Shown piece after piece: positions 23,441 to 36,280 of a stretch of DNA of 64,000 nt. The stretch's first letter is position 1; each line of letters begins with the position of its first letter. Source of the stretch: Limonium bicolor (Eukaryota > Streptophyta > Magnoliopsida > Caryophyllales > Plumbaginaceae); the NCBI GenBank assembly GCA_023374045.1, contig CM041777.1:483267594-483331593 (forward strand), given 5' to 3'. Below the pieces are notes generated by a model. The model was not told where the DNA came from, ran no database searches, and was given only the letters and a program-made list of their open reading frames with translations. A program made the position numbers and the translations under genes.

Positions 23441-24114
23441 CTGCAAGGTAGTATACTCAGCTGGCCCCATCCCGTAGCGAAGACGGTGGCTGAGACTGTT
23501 GTAGAAACGGTTCACCAACACCCGGTTCGAGTATCCCAGGTCCGGTAACAGGTGGATATGGCCGGTGAAAGCGGTGTAGTAGTCATCAACCGACATCTTA
23601 TCCCCCTGCCTCAGACTATCCAGCTCTAGGCGCTTGGCCTCTTGTACATGCACAGGATAATACTTGGCTCGCAGCAGAGCCGTATACTCCCTCCATCCAA
23701 ACTGAGGATCAGCCATCCTGTCCTCTCTCACAAGCTTCCACCAACTTTGTGCCGAACCCTTCAGGTAGTAAGCGGCAAGACGGATCTTGGCTCCAGCAGG
23801 TACATCCAAGGTCTCGTAGGCGGTCTCCAACTCGGAGATATACGCCTCCAGCTTACAAGGGTCGGTCTCCCCATTAAACGACGGGGGTCTCAAATCAGCC
23901 AACGCCTTGACCCAGTTGGTCTCTCGTGGCGGTGGCGGTGGTGGTTGAACTTCGGGCTGTTGCCCTGCTGAATCGCAGCTACTAATTGTGGGACCATCTG
24001 GGCTACGGTGGCCGCAACAGTGTCGGCCATGACTTACGCCGTAGGGTTCTCCCCCTGGTTCCCGGTATCACCAATGCCGCGCCCGCGGCCTCGACCTCGT
24101 GGTCTACCTGACAT
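23441..24114 (-). pseudogene. Element B gag: N-terminus and capsid
   Basis: Starts at ATG 24114 with an arginine-glycine repeat (GRPRGRGRGRG), broken by TAA at codon 27 (24034-24036), then continues. The capsid block from about 23902 is clear: LRPPSFNGETDPCKLEAYI, YYLKGSAQSWWKLV, REYTALLRAKYYP and YNSLSHRLRYGMGPAEYTTLQ are typical of the retrotransposon gag family. Capsid forms the virus-like particle that packages the RNA. A small frame change between 24034 and 23902 is possible; I did not resolve it. Confidence 0.85.
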
Positions 24115-24316
24115 CTGAATTCATACGAACATTCATTAGCATTGTGCTTGCACACTTATCGGTTCCAACGGTTGTAACGTCTTCCCGACAACAAGGTATC
24201 TCCACACTTAGTTAGTGGTTAACCTTTTCATAACTGCTCACTTAGGTAACTGTGGTTAGGTTTCCTAACTCGGTATATTCCTAAGCTTGGTATTCCAGTC
24301 ATCAGAGCGATACTTC
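24115..24316 (-). other. Leader of element B
   Basis: Untranslated leader between PBS and gag ATG. It includes an inverted pair GAGCGATAC/TTCGCTC beside the PBS (24305-24320), which could hold the PBS in a hairpin. The PBS-proximal part resembles element A at 10770-10797. Confidence 0.6.
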
Positions 24317-24328
24317 GCTCTGATACCA
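24317..24328 (-). other. Primer-binding site of element B (initiator tRNA-Met)
   Basis: Minus strand reads TGGTATCAGAGC, the classic plant initiator-Met PBS, five bases from the LTR edge at 24334. It fixes the element's orientation. Confidence 0.95.
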
Positions 24329-24333
24329 CTTTT

Positions 24334-27300
24334 TGTAACACCCCTACTACGCACTTAACAATAATGGAAATCGCAGTGGAAACAAACAACTAACAACAAC
24401 TGAACGATTCGGTGTTACAACGTCGTTAACCACCCACGTTAATAACAAGGCAGAATAAATACAAATGTACCGGTCTGATGATCAGACTCCCGAGCATAGA
24501 ACTAATAACCTTTAATACATAAACATAATACCGAGTACTTAACTACATCCATAACTGTAAACTATACACCACAAACTATCACTGCAACTGATAACCACCA
24601 AAATATAACGCCACGGGAGCACAGGTGCACCCCGGGCTTAACATCCAAAATATACCAAAAGTATTCCCACAACCTAGGATCTAAAGCCACTCCGCTTCTT
24701 CGATCCTCATCCTGCAATAAAAATATGGAGCCCCCGAGGGGGTCAACAACCCTTGGCTGGTATGGTTAACGCGCAGCCCATCGGCTACCGGGATACGCGC
24801 AACTATTTGTCATGATAACATGGCATTCATTTTAACATATAACATATACATATGGCATAGCAAAACATTGCATAGCACAACAACACACACTTAGTGAGAA
24901 CATATCACTTAACAACAAACCAAGAAGGTTAGTCAACATCATAAGCCTAGAGAATGGTTCACCCTCATGTTAAGCTTGTTTACACAAACTCATTACCGTT
25001 CTGTTGGTCGAACGAGTAACTTAACTCACAGATGGATCGGATATTGTGACCCGAACACACCACACAAACACATGTTCCCACTAGACCGATCATAAGTCAG
25101 AATAGGTAAGCTTTGGAGGAAGCTAACGGGAGATCGAACGCCAAATAAAGGAGAACAATCTTAACATTATAAGAGTCGAATCTGATACAGATATCTACTC
25201 TTATACTTACACGCGTGACCGGACAACCGGATTCCTCACTCCCCAGTTAGCACTCGTTAGAAGTTCACTGTAGGAACTTAATAACAAATCTCAACAAGTG
25301 GTTAAGTCTTGTTAGACACACACAAGGGATATGAGTCACACCTTAACATCACAATAATATTAACAACAGTAAACTCGTTACATGACTTAAGTCTTCAAGG
25401 TCATAAACATATAGAAAAACAAACAGCACACAAGCCGGTGTAAACCGGTAGGCAACAGACTGCAAGAAAACCATACCTTGGTCCCTGCTTCGATTGATTT
25501 CCTCCGTAGGCCACTCCTATACACGATTAATAACGTTGGTTAACTAATTTACTTAAATTCGAATTTTACTAAGTATTTTACATGGTTATCTGACATGTTT
25601 TAATGCCTAAACTTATCCTTGTTTATCTTCATTATACCCCCTAGGGTTAACTACATGTGTCATATTCTCTTCTGTTTTTTTTTTAAGTTTTGGGTCAGTC
25701 CGACCCACCGACCGACCCACCAACTGGGTCGGTCCATTCCAGTAATTCTCAGGTTTGAAAAATTCTACTTCGTCCGACCCACGTCCAACCCAAATCCTCT
25801 GGGTCGGACCATTCCAGAAATTTTACCGTCTTCTAAACTCTCCCGACCGACCCATGTCCGACCCAAGTCCCCTGGGTCGGACCGTTCCAGAACCACTTAC
25901 TGGTGTCTTACAGAGGCTGTCCGACCCAAATGTGGGTCGGTCCCCTGGGTCGGTCGACACCAGAACTTGCCCAAAAATTGTCAAACCTTCTCCAAATTTT
26001 TCCTCAAGCTTCTAAAGTTTCCCAACACCATTTGGCACACTCAAACCCTCATATAATATCCATAAATCTCATCTTATAACTCCTTAAACACTTACTCACT
26101 TCTTACCAAAATTCCTAACACTTATATTGTTTTCCTTAGGTTCTTATGTGGTGTTTCATACCTAAGATGACTACTATGCCTAAAATGTTTCCTCACCACT
26201 ATAACATTATCTCCCAAGCATCATTTCCTACAAACCAACTCCTTATGTCATTCTTGAAATCCCTTTCACAAGTTTACACTTTCTCCTTGTTTACCAAGGT
26301 TTGCATAAGTCTCAACACACTTCCAAAATGACTTTGGTGTATTCCCAAAACACTCATTTGATTTCTACAATCTCTAATATAATGCCTAAGTTCTTTTTGC
26401 ACTCTAAAACACCTTAATACACTTTCTTTCCCTAGTAATATACCTAGTCACTTCTTACACTTCCTAGTTCACCAAAACTCATTTTAAACACCTAAAACTT
26501 CTTATACATTATCTAAATTTCGACATGGGTTCTCCTAGCATCTTGATACACCAAAACACAAAGTTTTCACCATTAAAACATTCAAGAACACTTAGATCCA
26601 TCAAGAGCATTCTAATACACAAAACTTCACCCATTTAACACTACATCACAATATAGTGCATAGATTAAATTGCATGGCACTTAGGCCCTTAAATAACTTA
26701 AATAAACACTGAATTTCCCACATTTATTTGCCTTTGACCTGCAAATACATACAACAACACATATGTCCTTTAATAGTCTACTTGAGAACATTTTACTAAG
26801 TCATTCACCATTGGCTCCTTAAGTAGTTTTAATAAGCAACATAAGCTCATTTCTCCTAAGACTTTAAACTACATTAGGTTAACACATTTACCTCTTTTCC
26901 TCACAACTTCTTTCTTGTTTCCTTGACTAAATCGGCAAGGCTTTTAGTTGCTTGTCAACTTCTAATCAATATACAAATAATGAAATGAGTATACAAGCTT
27001 TATGCTTCATCTCATTGTTAACCCTAGATACATATATTGTCTTAGAGCATTTAGATGATTGTTTTACCTTGGATATGAAAGAGAGTTTGGATATGTAGCA
27101 AGAGAGGACTCCACCAAGCCCTTGGAAGATTCAAATGAAGCTAGAACAAACAAGGTAAAGGCACCATTAATGGTGTTTTTCGGACAACATAAAAAACATG
27201 GAGGAAATGTTATTTTTCTTTGAGTTTCCTTACCTAGAAGCAAAGGAGAACAATAATATGTGAAAAGTTGAGCTCAAGCTCCTCCCATGGAGATTCCTCT

Positions 27301-28164
27301 TGGCACTGAAATGGAGCTCTTGGAATTTTGAGAAGACAAGGTTGAAGAGCTTGATGGGACTAGAAGAATGGTGGTCTTTGTTTTTGAATTGGCAAAGTGA
27401 GCTAGGAGATATAAGAGATTGAAGATGGTGTTGTGTGTGGTACTATAGCAAAACCGATGGAGGAAGGAAGAAGAGAGGTTGGAGGCATGGGAAATGAAGA
27501 AGGAAAGAAGAGAATGAAGATAAGTTTGCAAGTTTTGGATATTTAAGTAGTAAAGCAAATAGTGTTTTCTACTTTACTACTTTACTTAGCTTATTTTTTT
27601 GTCTAACTATGGTGAGTCATCAAGAAAACCGGCCCCCATATTATAACAAGGGGTATTTTGTCTTTGTTGACCAATTGTCTCACTTATAAGACATATGTTA
27701 TAAACTAGCTTATTTTAGTTACTATTCACAAAAACAAGGCACATAGTTGTGAAATTTTTGATTTCCCATTGATTTAGACTTCCTAATGTGATACTAAGTA
27801 GTACACATATTAATTAAAGAGTAATGATGGACACTTAGCCATTCAAAACTCATTTACAAGACAATTTTTCAAAAATGTGCTTTAAGACTCCTTAAAGCAC
27901 ATTTTGTGTTTTAACTTGTTTTTAAGCTTGGTTTTCTTTGGTAAATGGTTTTTATATCCATCACCTAAATAAAGTCTTGATAAGCTTATTAGGTCTTAAC
28001 CAACTTATCCCAAGCTTAGAGCACATTTTTGCCCATATTGACTTTAAGGTAATTTTTGTGTTTTCTATAGTTTAAATTGTTTACTAATGTTTCTTAGACT
28101 CTTTTTAGTCTTAATATACCATATTTTAATGTTTAAACAACATACTAAGGTTTGGGGTATTTCA
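24334..28164 (-). repeat. Right LTR of element B (5' LTR)
   Basis: 3831 bases, TGTAACACCCC...GGTATTTCA, uninterrupted. Holds the variant dyad cluster at 25690-25962. Around 25596 it preserves the empty site of element A. The minus strand of its 3' half (towards 24334) should hold the promoter and start of transcription, but I see no certain TATA box. ORFs at 25619-26056 and 27274-27558 have no recognisable product. Confidence 0.95.
25690..25962. repeat. Variant dyad cluster in LTR B (right)
   Basis: Same block as 15455-15722, with arms GACCGACCCA...TGGGTCGGTC mixed with GTCCGACCCA...TGGGTCGGAC. Confidence 0.8.
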
Positions 28165-31100
28165 ACTATCCATCCAATTTAAACAGTCATAAATACTTAA
28201 CCATCCATCCAATCCAAACATTCATTAAATATCACAAACAACAATTGTATATCGAACATATCGAATAATAATACTTAATAAACGCCGTTGCGAACACCAT
28301 TCTTTGTTAATTTAATTTGGCCTTCAAGGCCCCATCCATCCAAACCATGTTAATTAAATACCAGTTGGGCGTCATGTTAGGACAACCCGATAACAACCTC
28401 ACCATGGACAGTAGTCCTCCCGTACACACAAAGGTGCTCATTTCGCCAGAGGTCCGGAGGCCCCTGACTATTCACTTTACCTCGTAAGGCGTCCATATAA
28501 AGGCCGTAGCCACCTGACCCATGATCCAAATAGGGCTCATTGGGTATAAACCTGGAGCGGAACCCGATCGGGAACCCCTCAGTGATCACAAATGCGCAAC
28601 CAGGTAGTTCGTAAACTACACTGGATTCCTCACCTCAACTCACACCATCTCTCTCTCATAATGTTTAAGATATGCTCTTAGTCTTATGGAGAATACAATT
28701 TATTAATTAGCTGCCCAGTGGGTCTCACGCATACCTTACCTAGAAGTAATCTAGGTTATATTCATGTTCGAGATCCATGCTCTAGAGACCGACAATGTCG
28801 TGACTCATACCTAAGTGTTTTACTTAGGTTACCATATACTTAATATTAATACTAAGGGTATTATATCAAGTAACCGTCATGTTATCACATTAAACGCATA
28901 TGTATGTTTATATAAGTCGATCTATAGTCGACGTAGTGTTAGTCCCGTAGGACGCTCGTGCATAAATAATTAATGCAGTAACACACATAATCACATATAC
29001 GTATCCACACATATAACACACAAGTTATATCAACCAAATCCAAGCCCAAGGAATTCCTTAGGACAACCCGGATCAAACCCCTTTACATACCGTTCACCTT
29101 AGACCAAGGATGCGCAGTGTAGACCACTAGCTCTTCAGGCGCCTTCATCTGAAGTACGATCTAAACGGTAATAAAACTATAAGTCAGTCTCCATGACTAA
29201 CTAAATCCGGTATTTCCAAATAACAAGTAACCCCGACAGTTCATCCCCGGATTTCTATAGTTAATTGTTATGGGTTTCTCTAAACCAGTCGGCTTTGTTA
29301 CTAAAACTCGTATGTCGAAATGTTTCGACTGTTAAGTTTAATTCGTTATATTTCTTTAATCTTATCCATCATTGAATTTAGGTATATAACCTATAGTTGC
29401 ATGAATGCATGCATTATTTATTATATTGTATTATTTTCCCACCTTCCATTATATTATATGGTTTCCAACCATAATATATATCCATCCTTATATACATTAT
29501 TCTCGCATATGTATATATTTACCATATAGGTAAGTTTCATGAGTTATAAAACTCTTATATTATATGTTACATTTTATCATCTTATATTAGATGATAATTC
29601 TCATTAATTGTATTATATTATACAACTTATATTAAGATTTATATCCTAATATTATGTAACATTTTATGTTGTATAATTACAACTCCTAAGGTTTAATCAA
29701 TAAATACCTTAGTTTATAAATCTTATTTATTTATAGTTTGTCACATTATTTAATGTGTATATCCTTACTTATTAATTCCATTAAAACCATTAACACCATA
29801 TAATTGTTATAACATTGTAGACCATAGTCTAAAATTCATTTTCCAATATTTAATAATTCGGTACAGCACCTTGTTTTATTTAAATTCCATTTGACCACAT
29901 AACATTATATAATGTTATACCATATACTAATACCATATAATATGATATTTTTATTTCCTTTAAACTTATAATCTATAGTTTTTATACAAAACTATATTTA
30001 ATATTGCCGCATGGGCACCATATCAAACCTTATTCTTTTCCATAAACCATAGTTTTCTTTATTTACAAAATCACCCCATAATTTATACCATGTTACATAT
30101 ACCATATAATATAACATTTTTAACTTATAAAATGGTATAACCTATGGTTATTTTTTTTATAAATAACCGAACAGACTTATATTCTGTTCTAATTAATTTC
30201 CAACCCCTTTAACTTTCCAAATTATAATTTGACCACATATATAATGTTATGTTATATATATCATACATTATAACATTTTAACCCTTAATATTAATATAAC
30301 CTATAGTTATATAATATTTAAATTGCGAACAAACCCCATGTCTATTCTTAATTATTTTTCAACCCACCAACTTTTTATAATCACAATGTGACCCACTTTA
30401 TAACATATAGTTTTATAATATCATTAAAACTATATATTATACATATATCTTAGGAAATACTCTTATATTATTCTAAAAATCACCAAATTTCACCAAAGGG
30501 TTGTAAATATTATTCCTAACCCATATATTCTCAGTTATTACTATTCCACCCCATATATTTATCTAAAGTGTCACAATGACATAATAACTATATATTATAC
30601 ATATATAGTTTATTTTAATCCCAAAATCAACCCAATAAATTCCTAAAAATTCCTAATATCCCATGGGTGTTTATAATACCATTTTACACCCTTTAGTTTC
30701 GGTAATATCATATTTACCCCATATGTTATAAAAATGTTACAATTAAATACTTAACTTATTATAAAACCTTAAATAAGTTATTTAACTTATCTAATTTGGT
30801 CAAAGCCTACCATATGGTCAAGGTTGACCTCCTTAATATTGCCTTGACCATTAATTTCTATATATCACGGTTTGTACCCCATATTTTTCAGAAATTACCA
30901 TTTAACCGCAAAACTTTATAAAATCTTATAATTTTTATTTTAAATGCTTTTAACCTCAAACTTTCGGCTTTATTATTATATAGCCCCCCAAATTTAATTT
31001 AATTATACTTTATACCCCAATTCCTTGCGGTAATATATATATGTTACCTAAACTTAATTAAAACCTTATAAATGCATAAATAAAATGGCCTAAAGTACAT

Positions 31101-32924
31101 GGCCTTATTACAAACATTATTTTATAAAATAAATTACACATAAATGCCCAAAAATGCTTTAAACTCTCGGCCTCACCATATAGTTTTCCATATTTACCAA
31201 TTTTCCACATAATGTCTTAAATTTGACAATTATGTTAATTAATTACTTATATAAATTTACTAAACCATTCCTTAACCACCTAAGGTCAAAATAAGACCTT
31301 TTATACCTTGTTCACTCACGGCATATATATACACATATGTATAAACACATATTAATATACCAAGTGAAGGTTTAAGTGATTTATACCTTATTTTTGCCAA
31401 GTTTAGGCCTTGTTTGGCCTCGGCTGCTTAGGAACAATTTTTCCACAGCTTAGTTTACATGTTTTCAAACATCAATTAAGGCATGATTAGTCTCCAAACA
31501 AGAGCTAACCATAAGAAGTGTTTAATGTATATTTTCAAGGTAAAATTTACCTTAGAATACCAAAGCAACCAAATATGTTCTTCAGCCTGTTTTTACAGAA
31601 GAACAAGAGCATCAAAAGGTCTCCTAAATCAAGCTTTAAAACCGGAATGAATCAGCTAAGAAGGTGGCTAATTTTCACCTTGATTAAGATGCCAAAAATG
31701 GTGTTTTGGCATGGATTTGGCTATTCCTTGAAGCTCTTGATATACCAACTGAATAAGCATGTTAAGAAGAAGATTATAAGCCTAGGAAATCAAACTTTCC
31801 AACCGGAAATGAAAGGAATCAAGATATAAGTGCTTAAAGCACATTTTTATACCTTAAGAACAAGATTAGAATTCTCCTCCTTCTTCCCTTGTTACAGCCG
31901 AGAATTACCCTTCTTTTAACCTCCAAAACAACCTAGAACCATGGATGGAAATGGTTGATGCTTAGCTCCATGGAAAGAGGAAAGAAAAGTGAAGAGAATG
32001 AACATAAAATGGCTTAATAAGCTTACCTATGTCAATTGGTGTTCTATTCTGAGTTTGGACAGTAGCAGGCGTCAATGGAGGAAGAAAAGAGAGGATGAAG
32101 CTTGTTGAAGTCGGCTGGGAAAGGAGGTAATGGGAAAAGAAGACTAGTTTTGCTTTTATGTCATTTAATGCTACTTTAGTGTATAGTAATAGATGACTCA
32201 TTAGGAGATATTTGTTGTTGGCTAATGGATGAGGATGAGTCATAATGTGGGCGGCAATGAGTGGTTTGGTCAATGGATGACATTTGACCATGGTTTAAGT
32301 TAAGTAATTAAATGTTATTTTGGGTACTATTCACCCAAAATCACCCATTTTGATTTTATTTTTAAATTTTAATTTAGACTTTATAATATAGTCTATCATG
32401 TCACATTAATGATATAAAGAATGTAATCTAGTCTTTAAAGTGACAAAAAGTCAATATCTTAGAGCCCATACACAAAAATGTGCTTTAAGGTGTTTTAGTG
32501 CACATTTTGTGTCACAAGGTGTTTCTGAGCTTAGTTTTCTTTGAGAACAGTTTTGTTGTGTTCCTTACATGATAATTGATCTTAGGAACCCAATTTTATA
32601 TCAAATAGAGGTCATAATACCTTTAAGGTTTCTTAGAGCACATTTTTGCCCTACTTGACCTTGAAGCATGTAAATGCTTGTTCTTTGTGTTGGAGTGTTG
32701 TCCAACGATTTTAGTATGTTCCTATATGTTTTAATATGATTAGGACAAAATTTTAGGTCCTAAGAAGTTCATTTGGGTATGTATTTACCCTAAACAGTCA
32801 AAGGGTGCAATATCTTGCTTTGTGTTGACCATTGTTGTTCTCAATTGACTTTTAAGGCATGTTTAGGCCTTAATTAATGTGATTAGATGTTTAATCCATG
32901 TTTTATTAGTTTGGGGTATTTCAG
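28165..32924. repeat. Old giant LTR C, right-hand part
   Basis: Ends TTTGGGGTATTTCA at 32924, the same terminal sequence as LTRs A and B. The 32160-32700 stretch is laid out like the 3' end of those LTRs, with AAAAATGTGCTTTAAGG and GTGCACATTTTGTG, TTAGAGCACATTTTTGCCC and similar short blocks. No PPT follows 32924, so this is the outer edge of an element or a solo LTR. Its left part is off-window because B inserted in it. At least 4.76 kb long. 29300-31200 is very AT-rich. No credible gene; the ORF 31518-31829 resembles no protein I know. Confidence 0.75.
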
Positions 32925-33083
32925 AACAAACCCGGATTTTATAAGGAAATCATAAACGGGAGAAGGGACTCGGTGAAGAACGGAACTGGAATCCACATAT
33001 CAAACCTGAGACTGACGAACGGAATTCACCACGAACAATATAACATTGGACATTGGGAGAGGATTGAAGATGAGAGGAAGAGA

Positions 33084-33129
<46 letters not shown>

Positions 33130-33178
33130 GACTTGTAGAGCGGGAGTTGGAAAGGAGAAGAAAATTGTCGTATGGAGA
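32925..33178. other. Short host-type flank with GA microsatellite
   Basis: Sequence between LTR C and the LINE, with no gene seen. Contains a (GA)n run at about 33089-33127. It is more GC-balanced than its surroundings and may be old promoter or 5'UTR sequence into which the LINE inserted. Confidence 0.5.
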
Positions 33179-33189
33179 AGGAAGGACTT
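33179..33189. repeat. Target-site duplication, left copy, of LINE 1
   Basis: AGGAAGGACTT, repeated exactly at 38137-38147, directly outside the poly-T (poly-A tail on the minus strand) at 33190. Confidence 0.8.
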
Positions 33190-33272
33190 TTTTTTAATGA
33201 AAATTGAGATACCCATATATTATAACAGAAATACACCAACTAGCACCAAGAGATAAAAGCCCTCTTGTCATG

Positions 33273-34472
33273 CTAGGTCCATGTCAAGCTTATAAGCCAA
33301 AATAATACTGGGGGAACATACTCCCCCATCCAAACTAGATTGCTATCAAGAAGGGGGTTCCCCAAATTACAGATAATCCTAACCAGATAGCTATCATACA
33401 AGTTGGAGTTACTCCTAACAATATTGGTAAAATTATATAATAATCCCCTCACCAACAAGATATCATTCCAACTAGAATTGTCACTCCTGATATCGGCCAA
33501 ATTGAGTACATCCTCGAACTACTTATCAACTGATTCAATGCAAATGTTATGGCTACCCACCGAGATAGCAAGCTCCATGGCTATTCTTTTTGCTTTGATA
33601 TCAGCATACTGCATTGTACTAGTGCTAGAAATTCTTCGATAGAAAGCTACAATGGGCAGGCCAAGCTCATCCCGGATAAGTCCGGCTATGAGCCGGTCCC
33701 CATACCGACTAGAAATCGTACCCATGCAAATGTTAAGGTAGCCCATGGGCGGGGGCTGCCACATCCTTTGCGAGAAAAGGGGAGAAGAAGCCTTCATCAC
33801 CGACATGTAAGCTTCCACAAAAGAGCTATTTACCTTAACTTCTTTCCACCACGACAGCTCCGAGTTGTGCTTGACTTTATTCCTCGAAGCGTAGATGACC
33901 AAGAGCTTGTTAGCTATCAGAGATAGCTTCTTCACACTCCACACCTCGGTCATCCTGAGGAACCAGTCTAGCATACCCTCCACATTTTTTGGAACACCAT
34001 GAACATCAACCAAACCCCTCCATAAATCGCTAACTGCACAGCAATGGAAAAAACAATGAGCCAAATTATCCTTGTCCCCACAGAAGAAGCAATGCGAATC
34101 ACCTCCAATTCGTCTAGCCAGATTGTCCTGGCAAAGGATAATATTACCCAGAAACTTCTAGAGATTAAGCTTAACTCTAGGGCAGCAGAAAGAAGTAGTG
34201 ATCTTCTTTCCAACCCTCCCGATGACATGGGAAGGATTGGAAGAGCTCCCCTCACCTTTAACCTTCACCAGAAAATTATAAGTCGATTTGACCGAGAACT
34301 TTTTATCTTTTGAAAGAACCCAGATCCACTGATTAGTACTAGCCATGTCTTGAGTTGGGGGAGACACAATCTCGTCCCCCAAAGTAGTAGGGAGCCGAGA
34401 GCCTTCTCTAAGCAAGTCCAAGACCGAGGAAATGGACTTCCGGATAGTGCTGCCTTTAACAGATGATTGCAC
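33273..34472 (-). pseudogene. LINE 1 zinc-binding connector and RNase H
   Basis: Frame-shifted pieces: 34472-34158 (STNQWIWVLSKDKKFSVKS, the reverse-transcriptase zinc-binding region), 34255-33968 and 34064-33519 (AHCFFHCCAVSDLW, then a RNase H-like stretch AGLIRDELGLPIVAFYRR, ADIKAKRIAMELA and CIESVDK). It continues past a stop at 33519 through DNSSWNDILLVRGLLYN to the end at 33273. Catalytic acidic residues are partly lost. Confidence 0.82.
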
Positions 34473-36046
34473 TCTATAATGTTGTTGTGAGGATAATAAA
34501 GATGTTTCATAACTTGCGTAACTAAGGACCCCGGATTAGAAATCAATCTCCAAAGCTGTTTCACCAAAAGAGCTTTGTTAAAATTATCCACTTCTCTGAA
34601 TCCAAGGCCACCTTGGTCTACATTCTCACAGACCTTAGACCATTTAGTCCAGTGGAGAGCTTTTTTGTCAACTTTTCCACTCCACCAGAAGGAGGAGAAA
34701 GCTGCATTGAGTTTCGAAATGATGCCCTTGGGGAGAGCAAAGAGGGACATGGTATAGTTAGGGATAGACTGGAGAACACTAGACACCATGATGGATCTGG
34801 CTGAATGGGCCATAGGTTTGGTCCAGCTAGAAACCCTTCTGTGAACAGCTTCGAGAAGATAGGTGAAAAGGTCAAATTTTCTCCTACCTATCTTAAGGGG
34901 GAGACCCAGGTATTTAGAGAAATGGGGAACCTCTTGAACATTCAGTAAACTAGAAAGATTATCTTTGATGGGGAGTGATAATCTCTTACTAAACACCAGT
35001 TCAGATTTGAGATGGTTAATTTTGTGTCCAGAGGCTAGGAGAAATTTGGAGAGGATTTGGTTCAGGCGGGAGATATTTGTGTGATTGGCTTTACCAAAGA
35101 GGAGAAGGTCATCAACAAAGGCTAGATGGGAGATAGACAGGCAAAGGGGGGAGAGCTTAATCCCATGATAATGTCCAGTAATATTAGACTTATTAAGGAA
35201 ACTCGACAGAGCTTCCTGGGCCAAAATGAATAAGAAAGGAGAGAGAGGATCTCCTTGTCTAATACCTCTAGACTGACTGAAAGAATTACCTGGCTTGCCA
35301 TTGATGAGGATAGAACATCTGACAGAGCGGACACAATTCATGACTGGAGTGATCCAATTCAAAGGGAATCCCATGGATAGGAGAACATCTTGGAGAAAAG
35401 ACCACTCTAACCTGTCATAAGCCTTGCTGAAATCTATCTTGAGAGCAAAGAAACCGTTCTTGATTGCTTGGTTTTTCTCTAAAAAGTGTTGGAGCTCGCC
35501 TGCTAGAATGATATTATCCGTGATCAGTCTTCATTTCACAAATCCTGATTGATTGTGGGAGATGAGATGGGGAAGAATGTGCTGAATCCTATTCGCCAAG
35601 GTCTTGGAAGCAATCTTATATGCAAAGTTACAAAGAGCTATCGGTCTGAATTTATCAATATCTGTCGCTCCCACCACCTTAGGGATAAGAGTTATGAAGT
35701 AGTCGTTCAAAGAGTCAGGGAGAGGATGACCTCTAAGAATGGGCATGACAGCTTCAATAATCTGATTACCAACGAAATGCCAGAAAGTGATATAGAATTT
35801 ACCGTTGAAGCCATCAGGACCAGGAGCTTTGTTAGATCCTAATTGTTTCACTGCCGAAATGATTTCCTCTCTGGTATAAGGCCTATTGAGCTCAGAGGCA
35901 TAGCTGGCATTGACTCGACCATCCACAGCATCCAAGAAATCTCTATCTGTCAGGGGACGAGAAGAAGTAAACATATTTTGGAAATACTCCCTAGCAATAA
36001 CTTCGATCCTCTGCCAGGAATATTGCATAGTGTTCCCAGAATCCAA
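34265..36046 (-). pseudogene. LINE 1 reverse transcriptase
   Basis: Two same-frame blocks, 36046-35531 and 35374-34265, separated by TGA at 35531-35533. Landmarks: NKAPGPDGFNGKFY, LIPKVVGATDIDKFRPIALCN, ISHNQSGFVK just before the stop, RGIRQGDPLSPFLFILAQEAL, and the active site FVDD at residues 86-89 of the second block. Then FSKYLGLPLKIGRRK and FSSFWWSGKVDKKALHW, typical of plant L1 ORF2. It would copy element RNA at the nicked target. Confidence 0.92.
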
Positions 36047-36280
36047 AAGACCAAAAATCTCTTTTGATCTTTTAAGAGAAGAAGCCCTCGCATGAAAATA
36101 ACCCGTATTCTTATCTCCTTCTTTTATCCTCTTGTCTCTAGATTATTGCTTCCACCAGATTTCCTCGCGGAAAGAAAGTAACTCAATTTCCAGAAGGAGT
36201 CTCTTTCTATTATTACTAGCTCCCAAAGAGCTATCACTAATAGAGATATTACCTAGCTTTTTCTTCTTATTGTTGATCTT

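Larger units (their letters stand above)
1..28164 (-). mobile_element. Ty3/gypsy chromovirus B carrying an AlkB domain, interrupted by element A
   Basis: Long-LTR retrotransposon read on the minus strand, with its left end off-window. Its two LTRs are 1-1043 plus 15359-17857 (split by element A) and 24334-28164; position 1 matches 24533, so about 199 bases of the left LTR are missing. Internal domain 17858-24333 runs, in minus-strand order, PBS, gag, two zinc knuckles, AlkB-like dioxygenase, protease, RT, RNase H, integrase with a C-terminal chromodomain-like tail, PPT. PR-RT-RH-IN order and the tail place it with chromodomain Ty3/gypsy elements, probably Tekay/Del-like given the long LTRs; that lineage call is inference. 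LTR ends are TG...CA. Right flank begins ACTAT; the matching left TSD cannot be checked. Confidence 0.93.

Noticed and set aside
25619..26056. 145-residue plus-strand ORF, repeated at 15381-15776
   Set aside because: Runs through the GTCCGACCC dyads of the LTR; arginine- and proline-rich text comes from the repeat, and it is on the strand opposite to the element's genes.
33000..33239. Serine-leucine repeat ORFs on the minus strand
   Set aside because: Product of the GA microsatellite at 33089-33127.
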